A stretch of DNA of 64,000 nt. Origin: Pseudomonas sp. DTU_2021_1001937_2_SI_NGA_ILE_001 (GTDB taxonomy: Bacteria > Pseudomonadota > Gammaproteobacteria > Pseudomonadales > Pseudomonadaceae). A model generated the notes under the pieces. That model saw only the letters and a list, made by a program, of their open reading frames with translations. It did not search any database and was not told the origin of the DNA. Position 1 is the stretch's first letter. The number at the start of each line of letters is the position of its first letter. The DNA lies in NCBI RefSeq assembly GCF_032463525.1, contig NZ_CP135971.1, forward strand, positions 1,922,001-1,986,000, written 5' to 3'. Of this stretch, positions 26,467 to 35,663 are shown one piece after another. The position numbers were made by a program, and so were the translations under genes.

Positions 26467-27807
26467 TTACCCCACTCGCTTGCCGGGGGTGTGATAGAGG
26501 TCGGCGAACATGTCCGCCATCGCCTCCTCACTGGGTTCATCCTGCAGCTGCACGCTGACCGCACGGCTCACCAGCTGGTGACGCCGCGGCAGATGCAGGT
26601 CGTCAGGAATCCTCGGCCCATCGGTCAGATAGGCCACTGGCAATTCGTGAGCGATTGCCAGGCTCAACACTTCGCCAAGGCTGGCGGTCTCGTCCAGCTT
26701 GGTCAGGATGCAACCGGCCAGGCCACAGCGTTTGTAGCTGTGGTAGGCCGCGGTGAGCACCTGCTTCTGGCTGGTGGTGGCCAGCACCAGGTAATTGCGA
26801 GCGCGGATGCCACGCCCGGCCAGGCTCTCCAGTTGCATGCGCAGGGCCGGATCGCTGGCCTGCAGGCCGGCGGTATCGATCAGCACCACGCGCTTGCGAA
26901 TCAGTGGCTCCAGAGCCTGGGCCAATGACTGTCCAGGATCGACATGGGTGACCGGCACATTGAGGATTCGCCCGAGGGTCTTGAGCTGCTCCTGGGCACC
27001 GATACGGAAGCTGTCCATGCTCACCAGCGCGACGTTCTGCGCGCCGTACTTGAGCACGTAGCGGGCCGCCAGCTTGGCCAGGGTGGTGGTCTTGCCCATG
27101 CCGGCCGGGCCGACCATGGCGATCACGCCGCCCTCTTCCAGAGGCTCGATCTCCGGCACGCTGATCATCCGCGCCAGGTGGGCAAGCAGCATGCGCCAGG
27201 CATGCTTGGGATCGTCGATTTCCGCCACCATGTCCAGCAGGTCGCGCGACAGCGGGCCGGACAGCCCGACACGCTGCAGCCTGCGCCACAGGTTGGCCTG
27301 TTGCGGACGGCTGCCTTGCAGCTGGGTCCAGGCCAGCGAGCCGAGCTGGACTTCCAGCAGTTCGCGCAGACCATTGAGTTCCGAACGCATCGATTCGAAT
27401 ACGCGCTGGCTGATGGCCTGCTCCGCTGCCGACGGCGACGGCGCAGGTGCAGCCGCGACAGGAGGACGCGGCAACTCTTCGAGGGTCGGTTCGATGTGCT
27501 TGTCGGTGGCGCTCAGCGGCAGGCCGGAGAACAGCTGGCGGTTGGTCGCCGCATCGGCCTCGCTACGGCTGCCGAGCTCGGCCTGCGCGGAAACGATGCG
27601 CGACTGGGTCTTGCGCAGCTCGTCTTCGAGTTCCATGTTCGGCACACGCGGGGCCAGTGCGGACAGTTTGTAATCCAGGGCAGCAGTCAGCTCGACACCG
27701 CCGGCGATACGCCGGTTGCCGATGATGGCCGCTTCGGCGCCCAGCTCATCACGAACCAGTTTCATGGCTTGACGCATATCGGCGGCGAAAAAACGCTTAA
27801 CTTGCAT
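26467..27807 (-). CDS. flhF: SRP-type GTPase FlhF, polar flagellum placement
   Basis: A 446-residue protein: N-terminal basic region (MQVKRFFAADMRQAMKLVRDELG), a low-conservation Pro/Ala linker (about 100-130), then the SRP-like NG GTPase domain with Walker A GPAGMGKTT (233-241), DSFRIGAQEQL, DTAGL and TKLDE(T) motifs. FlhF recruits the first flagellar parts (FliF) to the old pole. It starts 11 bases after flhA; a sigma-54-like promoter lies inside flhA. Confidence 0.95.
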   Translation of the reverse strand: MQVKRFFAADMRQAMKLVRDELGAEAAIIGNRRIAGGVELTAALDYKLSALAPRVPNMELEDELRKTQSRIVSAQAELGSRSEADAATNRQLFSGLPLSATDKHIEPTLEELPRPPVAAAPAPSPSAAEQAISQRVFESMRSELNGLRELLEVQLGSLAWTQLQGSRPQQANLWRRLQRVGLSGPLSRDLLDMVAEIDDPKHAWRMLLAHLARMISVPEIEPLEEGGVIAMVGPAGMGKTTTLAKLAARYVLKYGAQNVALVSMDSFRIGAQEQLKTLGRILNVPVTHVDPGQSLAQALEPLIRKRVVLIDTAGLQASDPALRMQLESLAGRGIRARNYLVLATTSQKQVLTAAYHSYKRCGLAGCILTKLDETASLGEVLSLAIAHELPVAYLTDGPRIPDDLHLPRRHQLVSRAVSVQLQDEPSEEAMADMFADLYHTPGKRVG

Positions 27808-27818
27808 GACTCACTACC

Positions 27819-29948
27819 TCAGCCATTTGGCCCGACAGTCGCTACGATGGTGACTTGCTTGTTATCAGGGATCTCCTGATACGCCAGAACATGCATGTTC
27901 GGTACAGCCAATCGTCCAAATCGTGACAGCATGGCCCGGATCGGGCCCGCCACCAACAGAATCACCGGAGAACCCTGCATTTCCTGACGCTGGGCCGCCT
28001 CAATCAACGAACGCTGGAGCTTTTCAGCCATGCTCGGTTCGAGAAGAACGCCTTCTTCCTGACCCTGACCAGCCTTCTGCATACTATTTAGCAATATCTG
28101 TTCCAACCTTGGCTCCAAGGTAATCACAGGCAGCTCTGTCTCAGTACCTACAATGCTTTGCACGATGGCACGGCTCAGACCGACCCGGACCACCGCCACC
28201 AGAGCGGCGGTATCTTGACTCTTGCCGGCGTTATTGGCGATCGCCTCGGCAATGGTGCGGATGTCACGCACCGGCACGTGCTCGGCCAGCAACGCCTGCA
28301 ATACATTGAGCAGCGCCGACAACGACAGCACGCCCGGTACCAGCTCCTCGGCCAGCTTCGGAGAACTCTTGGCCAGCAGCTGCATCAGTTGCTGGACCTC
28401 CTCGTGACCGATCAGCTCATGAGAGTGCTTGTAGAGAATCTGGTTCAGGTGGGTGGCCACGACCGTACTGGCATCGACCACGGTGTAGCCCAGCGACTGG
28501 GCCTGGGCGCGCTGGCTGATCTCGATCCATACCGCCTCCAGGCCGAACGCCGGGTCACGGGCGGTGATGCCGTTGAGCGTACCGAATACCTGACCAGGGT
28601 TGATGGCCAGCTCGCGGTCCGGGTAGATCTCTGCCTCGGCGAGAATCACCCCCATCAACGTCAGGCGATAGGCGCTCGGCGCCAGGTCGAGGTTGTCGCG
28701 AATGTGCACGGTGGGCATCAGGAAGCCCAGCTCCTGCGACAGTTTTTTGCGCACCCCCTTGATCCGCGCCAGCAGCTGCCCGCCCTGGTTGCGGTCCACC
28801 AACGGAATCAGGCGGTAGCCAACCTCCAGGCCGATGATGTCGACGGGGGTCACGTCATCCCAACCCAGCTCCTTGGATTCCTGAGCACGCACCGGTGAAG
28901 GCAGCATGTCCTGCTGGCGTTGCACCTCGGCCAGGGCCACGGCCTTGGCCTTTTGATCGCGGCGCCACAGCCAGTAGGCCATACCGGCGGCGATGCCACC
29001 CAGACCGATGAAAGCGAAATGCGGCATGCCGGGCACCAGGCCCATGACGATCATGATCGCCCCGGACACCGCCAGCGCCTTATAGGAAGAAAACATCTGG
29101 CGGTTGATCTGCTTGCCCATCTCTTCCGAACCGGAAGCACGGGTGACCATGATCGCCGCGGCAGTGGACAGCAACAGTGATGGCAATTGCGCCACCAAAC
29201 CGTCACCGATGGCCAGCAGGGTATAGACCCGGCCAGCTTCGGCGAACGGCATGCCGTGCTGCAGCATCCCCACCAGCATGCCGCCGATCAGGTTGATGAA
29301 CAGGATCAGCAGGCCGGCGATGGCGTCGCCGCGCACGAACTTGCTGGCACCATCCATCGAACCGTAGAACTCGGCCTCGGCGGCCACTTCCGAACGCCGC
29401 GTCTTGGCCTGGTTCTGGTCGATCAGGCCGGCGTTGAGGTCGGCGTCGATGGCCATCTGCTTGCCGGGCATGGCGTCCAGGGTGAAACGCGCGCTGACCT
29501 CGGAGATACGCCCAGCACCCTTGGTGATGACCACGAAGTTGATGATCATCAGGATGGCAAACACCACGATCCCGACCACATAGTTGCCGCCGATTACCAC
29601 TTCACCGAAAGCCTGGATCACCTTGCCGGCGGCGTCGTGACCGTCCTGGCCGTGCAGCATGACCACTCGGGTGGAGGCCACGTTGAGCGCCAGGCGCAAC
29701 AGCGTGGCGACCAGCAGGATGGTCGGGAATACGGAGAAATCCAGCGGCCGCATGGCATATACGCAGACCAGCAGGACCACGATGGACAATGCGATGTTGA
29801 AGGTGAAGAACACGTCGAGCAGGAACGGCGGCATCGGCAGCATCATCATCGCCATCAGCGCCAGCAACAAGACCGGCACACCCAGCTGCCCACGGCCCAG
29901 GCCCGCGAGATTGTTGCGTGCGTTACTGATTAACTGAGTGCGATCCAC
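27819..29948 (-). CDS. flhA: Flagellar export gate protein FlhA
   Basis: A 709-residue protein: eight hydrophobic segments in the first ~330 residues, the conserved FHIPEP-type cytoplasmic loop (EVSARFTLDAMPGKQMAIDADLNAGLI), and the large C-terminal cytoplasmic domain that docks chaperone-substrate complexes (for example FliS-FliC). It forms the nonameric gate of the flagellar type III export apparatus. Preceded by a sigma-54-type promoter and transcribed ahead of flhF, fleN and fliA. Confidence 0.97.
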   Translation of the reverse strand: MDRTQLISNARNNLAGLGRGQLGVPVLLLALMAMMMLPMPPFLLDVFFTFNIALSIVVLLVCVYAMRPLDFSVFPTILLVATLLRLALNVASTRVVMLHGQDGHDAAGKVIQAFGEVVIGGNYVVGIVVFAILMIINFVVITKGAGRISEVSARFTLDAMPGKQMAIDADLNAGLIDQNQAKTRRSEVAAEAEFYGSMDGASKFVRGDAIAGLLILFINLIGGMLVGMLQHGMPFAEAGRVYTLLAIGDGLVAQLPSLLLSTAAAIMVTRASGSEEMGKQINRQMFSSYKALAVSGAIMIVMGLVPGMPHFAFIGLGGIAAGMAYWLWRRDQKAKAVALAEVQRQQDMLPSPVRAQESKELGWDDVTPVDIIGLEVGYRLIPLVDRNQGGQLLARIKGVRKKLSQELGFLMPTVHIRDNLDLAPSAYRLTLMGVILAEAEIYPDRELAINPGQVFGTLNGITARDPAFGLEAVWIEISQRAQAQSLGYTVVDASTVVATHLNQILYKHSHELIGHEEVQQLMQLLAKSSPKLAEELVPGVLSLSALLNVLQALLAEHVPVRDIRTIAEAIANNAGKSQDTAALVAVVRVGLSRAIVQSIVGTETELPVITLEPRLEQILLNSMQKAGQGQEEGVLLEPSMAEKLQRSLIEAAQRQEMQGSPVILLVAGPIRAMLSRFGRLAVPNMHVLAYQEIPDNKQVTIVATVGPNG
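28090..28105 (-). promoter_or_regulatory. Candidate sigma-54 promoter inside flhA, ahead of flhF
   Basis: TGGAAC-N5-TTGCT on the minus strand, with GG and GC at the correct 10-base spacing, about 285 bases before the flhF ATG. An internal flhF promoter has been reported in P. putida from memory of the literature; whether this is the exact site is inference. Confidence 0.5.
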
Positions 29949-30007
29949 CGGTTATATCCTGCATCAGACCAAAACTTTGACGCCCTGCGCGCCCTGGTCT
30001 GACTCAT

Positions 30008-30023
30008 TGCAAGAAGCTGTCCA
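30008..30023 (-). promoter_or_regulatory. Candidate sigma-54 promoter of flhA
   Basis: TGGACA-N5-TTGCA on the minus strand, 60 bases before the flhA ATG and within the flhB-flhA spacer (29949-30054). GG and GC are correctly spaced. FleQ-dependent flhA expression is known in Pseudomonas. Confidence 0.7.
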
Positions 30024-30054
30024 ACTTTGCGGCCTCGATGAGCCGACGCCCGCA

Positions 30055-31191
30055 TCAGGCGTCGCGCTGGAGATCCGGCGGAATGGGCAGGTCGCCCAGC
30101 GGTTGCGGCCGCTTGCCGCGGCCGGCGTGGAACTGGCGAATCTGGAACACGTAGGCCAGCACCTGGGCAACGGCAAGGTAAAGCCCGGCCGGGATTTCCT
30201 GCTCCAGCTCCGTGCTGTAGTAGATCGAGCGAGCCAGCGTCGGCGACTCGAGAATCATGATCTGGTTGTGCGTGCCGATCTCGCGAATCTTCAACGCGAT
30301 CAGGTCGACACCCTTGGCCAGCAGCATCGGCGCCCCACCCTGCTCGGGGTCGTACTTCAGGGCTACGGCAAAGTGCGTGGGGTTGGTGATGATGACATCG
30401 GCTTCCGGAATGGCGGCCATCATCCGGCGATGGGACATTTCATATTGCAGCTGACGAATACGCTGCTTGATCTCTGGACTGCCCTCGCTGTTCTTGTGTT
30501 CGTCGCGCACTTCCTGCTTGGTCATCATCAGTTTCTTGTGTGACTCGTACAACTGGAACGGCACATCCACGGCGGCGATCAGGAACAGCCCGGCAACGAT
30601 CCACAAAGTGCTCCAACCCACCAGTTGCAAGCTGTGGATCATGGCCTGCTCCAGCGGCTCATGAGCGATGGCAACCAGGTCGTCGCGATCGTTCTTGATC
30701 ACCACCAGCGCCACGGCCAGGATGATCAGGAACTTGGCCAGCGACTTGAGCAACTCGACCAGCGAGTTCATCGAGAACATCCGCTTGACCCCGGAAAGCG
30801 GGTTCATGCGGCTGAACTTGGGTGCCAGCGACTTGGTAGCGAACAGCCAACCGCCCAGCATGATCGGCCCCGCCACCGCCGCCAGCAGCATGACGATCAG
30901 AAATGGCAGCACCGCCACCAGCGCATGCTGCCCAGACTTGACCAACATACGCCCCATCCAGGAGGGGTCCATGAGCATCTCGCGCGTGATGCTGAAGTTG
31001 TCGCGCATCAGTTCCTGCATCATTTGCGCCACGCCGCCGCCGAACATCAGCAGGCCCGACGCGCCCATCATCATGACCACGAAGGTGGTCAGCTCCTTGG
31101 AGCGAGCGATCTGCCCGTCGGCGCGACTGTCACGGACCTTTTTGTCCGTGGGCTTTTCCGTCTTGTCCTGACCGCTCTCGCTTTCAGCCAT
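30055..31191 (-). CDS. flhB: Flagellar export switch protein FlhB
   Basis: A 378-residue protein with a charged N-terminus, four membrane segments (about 33-54, 90-115, 150-166, 190-212) and a cytoplasmic domain with the autocleavage motif NPTH (N270-H273 in VIITNPTHFAVALKY). Self-cleavage there, prompted by FliK, switches export from rod-hook to filament proteins. The C-terminal tail is basic. It starts one base after the fliR stop and ends the fliL operon. Confidence 0.96.
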   Translation of the reverse strand: MAESESGQDKTEKPTDKKVRDSRADGQIARSKELTTFVVMMMGASGLLMFGGGVAQMMQELMRDNFSITREMLMDPSWMGRMLVKSGQHALVAVLPFLIVMLLAAVAGPIMLGGWLFATKSLAPKFSRMNPLSGVKRMFSMNSLVELLKSLAKFLIILAVALVVIKNDRDDLVAIAHEPLEQAMIHSLQLVGWSTLWIVAGLFLIAAVDVPFQLYESHKKLMMTKQEVRDEHKNSEGSPEIKQRIRQLQYEMSHRRMMAAIPEADVIITNPTHFAVALKYDPEQGGAPMLLAKGVDLIALKIREIGTHNQIMILESPTLARSIYYSTELEQEIPAGLYLAVAQVLAYVFQIRQFHAGRGKRPQPLGDLPIPPDLQRDA

Positions 31192-31192
31192 A

Positions 31193-31978
31193 TCAGCGGG
31201 CCCTCACCAGATCGCGAAGCTGTTGCAAGGCCTCTACCGCCATGGGCTGATATTGACCGAGGATGTCCGCCATGGTCATCCACAGAATCACCATGCCCAG
31301 CACCAGGGTCATCGGAAAGCCGATGGAGAAAATGTTCAACTGCGGCGCCGCGCGGGTCATGATGCCGAAGGCGATGTTGATGATCAGCAGGGCCACGATA
31401 GCCGGCAGCACCAGGCGCAGCCCGGAAGCCAATACCCAGCCCAGCCCGTTGGCCAGCGTCCAGAAGGTGTCGACGTGCAGGGCATGCCCCACCGGCAGGG
31501 TGGTAAAGCTCTCGATGAGCACCTCCAGCACCACCTGATGGCCGTTCATGGCCAGGAACATCAGGGTCACCAGCATGGTGAAGAACTGCCCCACCACCGC
31601 CGTGGACACACCGTTGGCCGGATCGACCATCGACGCGAAGCCCATGCCCATCTGTACAGCGATGATTTGCCCGGCGACCACGAAGACCTGGAAGAACAGC
31701 TGCAGGCAAAGCCCCATGCCCACACCGACAATGATCTGCTCGGCGACCAGCAGCAAGGCACTGAGGTCCAGCGCCTGAACCGCTGGCATCGGCGGCAACA
31801 CCGGCGCCACCACTACAGTGATGGCCACCGCCAGATACATACGCACACGACGCGGCACCAGCGTCGTACCGATGATCGGCATGGTCATCAGCAACGCCAC
31901 GATGCGGAACAACGGCAGAATGAAACTCGCCACCCAGGTACTGATCTGGGTGTCGGTGAGCATCAGCAGCGGCTGCAT
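31193..31978 (-). CDS. fliR: Flagellar export gate protein FliR
   Basis: A 261-residue hydrophobic protein with about six membrane segments, beginning with TQISTWVASFILPLFRIVALLMTMPIIG and including the conserved GEIIVGVGMGLCLQLFFQVF-like region. It forms the FliPQR export channel core with FliP and FliQ. It begins 4 bases after the fliQ stop. Confidence 0.95.
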   Translation of the reverse strand: MQPLLMLTDTQISTWVASFILPLFRIVALLMTMPIIGTTLVPRRVRMYLAVAITVVVAPVLPPMPAVQALDLSALLLVAEQIIVGVGMGLCLQLFFQVFVVAGQIIAVQMGMGFASMVDPANGVSTAVVGQFFTMLVTLMFLAMNGHQVVLEVLIESFTTLPVGHALHVDTFWTLANGLGWVLASGLRLVLPAIVALLIINIAFGIMTRAAPQLNIFSIGFPMTLVLGMVILWMTMADILGQYQPMAVEALQQLRDLVRAR

Positions 31979-31982
31979 GACG

Positions 31983-32252
31983 TCAGCCGATCAGGGTCGG
32001 AATGCTGTTGAACAGGTTCAGGACGTAGTCCATGAAGTAATTCAGCAGCCAGGGGCCAGCGACGATCAGGGTCACCAGCATCACCAGCAGACGCGGCAGG
32101 AAGCTCAGGGTCTGCTCGTTGATCTGTGTCGCGGCCTGGAACATCGCCACGATAAGACCGCAGATCAGGCTCGGCACCACCAGGATGGCCACCAGCATGG
32201 TGGTCAGCCACAGCGCCTCGCGAAACAGGTCGATCGCCACTTCAGGGGTCAT
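31983..32252 (-). CDS. fliQ: Flagellar export gate protein FliQ
   Basis: An 89-residue protein with two hydrophobic hairpin helices (about 15-40 and 50-75) and the family start MTPEVAIDLFREALWLT. A part of the FliPQR helical export channel. Preceded by fliP with a 24-base gap and followed closely by fliR. Confidence 0.95.
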   Translation of the reverse strand: MTPEVAIDLFREALWLTTMLVAILVVPSLICGLIVAMFQAATQINEQTLSFLPRLLVMLVTLIVAGPWLLNYFMDYVLNLFNSIPTLIG

Positions 32253-32276
32253 CGCACAGCCTCCTCGTCGAACCGG

Positions 32277-33029
32277 CTATACGCCGCCAAAACTGCCGGC
32301 CAGCGTGCCGACGATCAGCGCCCAGCCATCCACCAGCACGAACAGCATGATCTTGAACGGCAGGGAAATGATCAACGGCGACAGCATCATCATACCCATG
32401 GCCATCAGCACACTGGCCACCACCATGTCGATGATCAGGAACGGAATGAAGATCATGAAGCCGATCTGGAACGCCGTCTTGAGCTCGGAAATCACGAACG
32501 CCGGCACCAGGATGGTCAGCGGCGCAGCATCCGGGGTCGGAATGTCGGTGCGCTTGGACAGGCGCATGAACAGCTCAAGGTCGCTGGTGCGCGTCTGCGC
32601 GAGCATGAAGTCCTTGATCGGCACCTGGGCCCTGGCCACTGCATCCTGGGCCGTGAGGGTCTCGGCCAGGTAGGGCTGCAGGGCCTCGTTGTTCACTCGG
32701 TCGAACACCGGCGCCATGATGAACATGGTCAGGAACAGCGCCATGCCGATGAGAATCTGGTTGGATGGGGTCTGCTGCAGGCCCAGGGCCTGACGCAGGA
32801 TCGAGAACACCACGATGATCCGCGTGAAGCTGGTCATCAGCATGACGAACGCCGGAATGAAGCTCAGCGCCGTCATGATCAGCAGGATCTGCAGGCTGAC
32901 CGAATACTCCTGCTGACCGTTGGCCCCGCTGGACAAGGAGATCGCCGGGATCGACAGCGGGTCGGCCGCCAGCACGGCAGGCGCCGACGAGGCCAGGAAC
33001 AGCACGATCAGTAAACGCAAAGCGCGCAT
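32277..33029 (-). CDS. fliP: Flagellar export gate protein FliP
   Basis: A 250-residue protein with a cleavable-type signal peptide ([16 protein letters not shown]), then four membrane segments; it holds conserved FliP stretches such as [36 protein letters not shown] in the middle and [18 protein letters not shown] near the end. A core of the export channel. The ATG at 33029 overlaps the fliO stop (TGATG); an in-frame GTG one codon earlier cannot be excluded. Confidence 0.95.
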   Translation of the reverse strand: MRALRLLIVLFLASSAPAVLAADPLSIPAISLSSGANGQQEYSVSLQILLIMTALSFIPAFVMLMTSFTRIIVVFSILRQALGLQQTPSNQILIGMALFLTMFIMAPVFDRVNNEALQPYLAETLTAQDAVARAQVPIKDFMLAQTRTSDLELFMRLSKRTDIPTPDAAPLTILVPAFVISELKTAFQIGFMIFIPFLIIDMVVASVLMAMGMMMLSPLIISLPFKIMLFVLVDGWALIVGTLAGSFGGV

Positions 33030-33475
33030 CACTTGGGTTCCTTATCCTTGCCCATCAGCTCCAGCAGACGCTGGGCGAATTCAGGCGTGGCCGGCTCGCG
33101 CACCGGCACCTCGACGTTGTCCTTGAGCACATGCAGCGGTGTGATGCGTCCAGGCGTGATGCCCAGCAGGATCTGCTCCTTGCCCACCTGCACCAGCACC
33201 AGCCGGTCGCGCGGACCGATGGCACGGGAGCCGATCATCTCGATGACCTGCGCATTGCCGGGTGCCATGCTCTGCACCCGCCGCACCACCCAGGCCAGGG
33301 CGAAGATCAGGCCCACCACCAGCAGCAGACCCAGCAGCAGTTGCAGCAGTTGCCCACCCATCCCACCAGGCAAGGCGCTACCCACCTGCGGCGCAGCCGC
33401 CTGGGTGGCCGGCTCGGCCGCCAGGGCCAGCGCCGGCATGGCCATCAGCGCCATGGCACTCGACAGACGCTTCAC
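33029..33475 (-). CDS. fliO: Flagellar export assembly protein FliO
   Basis: A 148-residue protein: signal-like N-terminus, a short periplasmic linker, one membrane segment ([24 protein letters not shown], about 43-66) and a small cytoplasmic domain ([33 protein letters not shown]). FliO helps FliP assemble. It starts immediately after the fliN stop and overlaps fliP. Confidence 0.93.
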   Translation of the reverse strand: MKRLSSAMALMAMPALALAAEPATQAAAPQVGSALPGGMGGQLLQLLLGLLLVVGLIFALAWVVRRVQSMAPGNAQVIEMIGSRAIGPRDRLVLVQVGKEQILLGITPGRITPLHVLKDNVEVPVREPATPEFAQRLLELMGKDKEPK

Positions 33476-33943
33476 TTAACGCAGCTTCTTGATACGTTCG
33501 CTGGGGCTGATCACGTCGGTCAGGCGGATGCCGAACTTCTCGTTGACCACGACCACTTCACCATGGGCGATCAGCGTACCGTTGACCAGCACGTCCAACG
33601 GCTCGCCGGCCAGGCGATCCAGCTCGATCACCGAGCCCTGGTTGAGCTGCAGCAGGTTGCGGATGCTGATATCGGTGCTGCCCACTTCCATGGAGATGGA
33701 TACCGGAATATCCAGGATCACATCCAGGTTCGGGCCTTCCAGCGACACGGGCCCGGCAGCCTTCGGCGTGCTGCCGAACTCTTCCATCGGCATGCGGGTC
33801 GATTGCGGCTTGCTGGCCTCGTCGGCCGCCAGCAGTGCGTCGATGTCCGCCTGCCCTCCTTCGCCGGCCTCGTTCAGCGCAGCCGCCCATTCATCGGCCA
33901 ACGCCTGGTCATCAGCAGACGTCATTTCGTTTTCATCAGCCAT
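33476..33943 (-). CDS. fliN: Flagellar motor switch protein FliN
   Basis: A 155-residue protein with an acidic, variable N-terminus (about 1-65) and the SpoA/SURF C-terminal domain (LDVILDIPVSISMEVGSTDISIRNLLQLNQGSVIELDRLAGEP). FliN forms the bottom of the C-ring with FliM and contacts FliH and CheY-P. There is a 60-base spacer between fliM and fliN. Confidence 0.96.
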   Translation of the reverse strand: MADENEMTSADDQALADEWAAALNEAGEGGQADIDALLAADEASKPQSTRMPMEEFGSTPKAAGPVSLEGPNLDVILDIPVSISMEVGSTDISIRNLLQLNQGSVIELDRLAGEPLDVLVNGTLIAHGEVVVVNEKFGIRLTDVISPSERIKKLR

Positions 33944-34003
33944 CGGTTGTCCTCTGCGGGCAGTGATTCAAATACGCGATATGGATTACGGCGCGACCTT
34001 CGG

Positions 34004-34972
34004 TCAACGCCGCTCTATGGGTTCGATGATCTGCAGGGCCAGGTTGCCCTTGTGCGAGCCCAGCTTGACCTTGAACGACGGCACGCCATTGGCGCGCATG
34101 ACCAGCGATTCAGGCAGATCCACCGGAATCACGTCGCCAGGCTGCATGTGCAGAATCTCGCGCAGCGCCAGCTGACGCTGGGCCACGGTGGTGGTCAGCG
34201 GCACCGAGACATCCAGCACGTCTTCCTTGAGCGCCTTGACCCAGCGCTCGTCCTGGTCATCGAGGTCGGACTGGAAGCCGGCGTCGAGCATTTCGCGGAT
34301 CGGCTCGATCATCGAGTAAGGCATGGTGACGTGCAGGTCGCCGCCACCGCCGTCGAGTTCGATATGGAAGGTGGAAATCACCACAGCCTCGCTGGGGCCG
34401 ACGATGTTGGCCATGGCCGGGTTGACCTCCGAGTTGATGTACTCGAAGTTGACTTCCATGATCGCCTGCCAGGCTTCCTTCAGGTCGATGAACGCCTGGT
34501 CCAGCACGATGCGCACCACACGCAGCTCGGTAGGCGTGAACTCACGACCTTCGATCTTCGCGTGACGGCCATCGCCGCCAAAGAAGTTGTCCACCAGCTT
34601 GAACACCAGCTTGGCGTCGAGAATGAACAGCGCCGTGCCACGCAACGGCTTGATCTTGGCCAGGTTGAGGCTGGTCGGCACATACAGCGAATGCACGTAT
34701 TCACCGAACTTCATCACCTGCACCCCGCCCACCGCCACATCGGCGGAACGGCGCAGCAGGTTGAACATGCTGATGCGGGTGTAACGGGCAAAACGCTCGT
34801 TGATCATTTCCAGGGTCGGCATGCGTCCGCGGACGATGCGGTCCTGACTCGTCAGGTCGTAGCTCTTGACGCTGCCAGGCTCGACAGCGCTTTCGGTCTG
34901 GACCATTCCATCGTCCACGCCATGCAGCAGCGCGTCGATCTCATCCTGGGAGAGCAGGTCTTGCACGGCCAT
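34004..34972 (-). CDS. fliM: Flagellar motor switch protein FliM
   Basis: A 322-residue protein: N-terminal CheY-P-binding peptide (LLSQDEIDALLHGVDDG), a CheC-like middle domain (about 50-230, with GGxG-type FFGGDGRH) and a C-terminal SpoA domain (about 245-315). It relays CheY-P binding to FliG. It begins 11 bases after the fliL stop. Confidence 0.97.
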   Translation of the reverse strand: MAVQDLLSQDEIDALLHGVDDGMVQTESAVEPGSVKSYDLTSQDRIVRGRMPTLEMINERFARYTRISMFNLLRRSADVAVGGVQVMKFGEYVHSLYVPTSLNLAKIKPLRGTALFILDAKLVFKLVDNFFGGDGRHAKIEGREFTPTELRVVRIVLDQAFIDLKEAWQAIMEVNFEYINSEVNPAMANIVGPSEAVVISTFHIELDGGGGDLHVTMPYSMIEPIREMLDAGFQSDLDDQDERWVKALKEDVLDVSVPLTTTVAQRQLALREILHMQPGDVIPVDLPESLVMRANGVPSFKVKLGSHKGNLALQIIEPIERR

Positions 34973-34983
34973 GTCGCGGAATC

Positions 34984-35475
34984 CTACTGCAATACGAAGT
35001 TGGTGAAGAGCAGCTGCTCGACGACAGTCTTGCCCACTTCTTTCTGAGCGACTTCCTGAATGCTGGCGGTGGCCTTCTGGCGCAGGAGTTCCTGGCCGAT
35101 CGGCGACGACAGCGATTCGAACGGAATACTGGAGAACAGCATCACCAGGTTGTTGCGAATGGTGGGCATGTGCACTTTCAGGGCTTCAAGATCGGCAGCA
35201 TTACGCGCCAGCATGGTGATGTTCACCTGCATGTAGCGCTGCCGGCCGTTGGCGTTGAAGTTGATGACAAAAGCCGGGGTCAGTGGCTCGAACAGCGCAG
35301 GCTGGCGAACGTTGGTGGCGGCTGCCGGCTCGGCCTTGACTTCAGGCTTGTGCATGAAGAACCAGGTCGCACCGACCGAAAGGCCGACAGCCAGCAACAG
35401 GGCCACGACCACGATGATGATGAGCTTGAGTTTACCTTTCGAGCCAGGCTCTTTGACTGCTTCACTCTGCGCCAT
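34984..35475 (-). CDS. fliL: Flagellar basal-body associated protein FliL
   Basis: A 163-residue protein with one membrane helix (about 17-40, LIIIVVVALLLAVGLSVGATWFF) and a periplasmic domain with the conserved end TVVEQLLFTNFVLQ. FliL surrounds the stator and supports torque. First gene of the fliLMNOPQR-flhB operon, 52 bases downstream of a sigma-54-type promoter. Confidence 0.95.
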   Translation of the reverse strand: MAQSEAVKEPGSKGKLKLIIIVVVALLLAVGLSVGATWFFMHKPEVKAEPAAATNVRQPALFEPLTPAFVINFNANGRQRYMQVNITMLARNAADLEALKVHMPTIRNNLVMLFSSIPFESLSSPIGQELLRQKATASIQEVAQKEVGKTVVEQLLFTNFVLQ

Positions 35476-35526
35476 GCCAATAATCCGTCAGTATTCAAGG
35501 GGTTCGCTGATACGTAACGGAGTTTG

Positions 35527-35542
35527 AGCAAGTGTTATGCCA
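35527..35542 (-). promoter_or_regulatory. Candidate sigma-54 promoter of fliL operon
   Basis: TGGCAT-N5-TTGCT on the minus strand, 52 bases upstream of the fliL ATG: a near-perfect -24/-12 promoter. FleQ-dependent control of fliLMNOPQR is established in P. aeruginosa. Confidence 0.85.
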
Positions 35543-35623
35543 GAGTTGCAATCAAGCCCGCCAGACAGGCCCATGCGAGAGCTGGAAAGGCCGGAAACAC
35601 AGGCTTGCGGCATGCATGCGAGC

Positions 35624-35651
35624 GTTCGGCGGCGGCCATGCACCGCCGAAC
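35624..35651 (-). terminator. Stem-loop just after fliK
   Basis: gttcggcgg (35624-35632) and ccgccgaac (35643-35651) form a 9-base stem with a 10-base loop, starting about 13 bases after the fliK stop. No U-tract follows, so termination is plausible but not certain. Confidence 0.5.
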
Positions 35652-35663
35652 GGCAGGCGTCAA

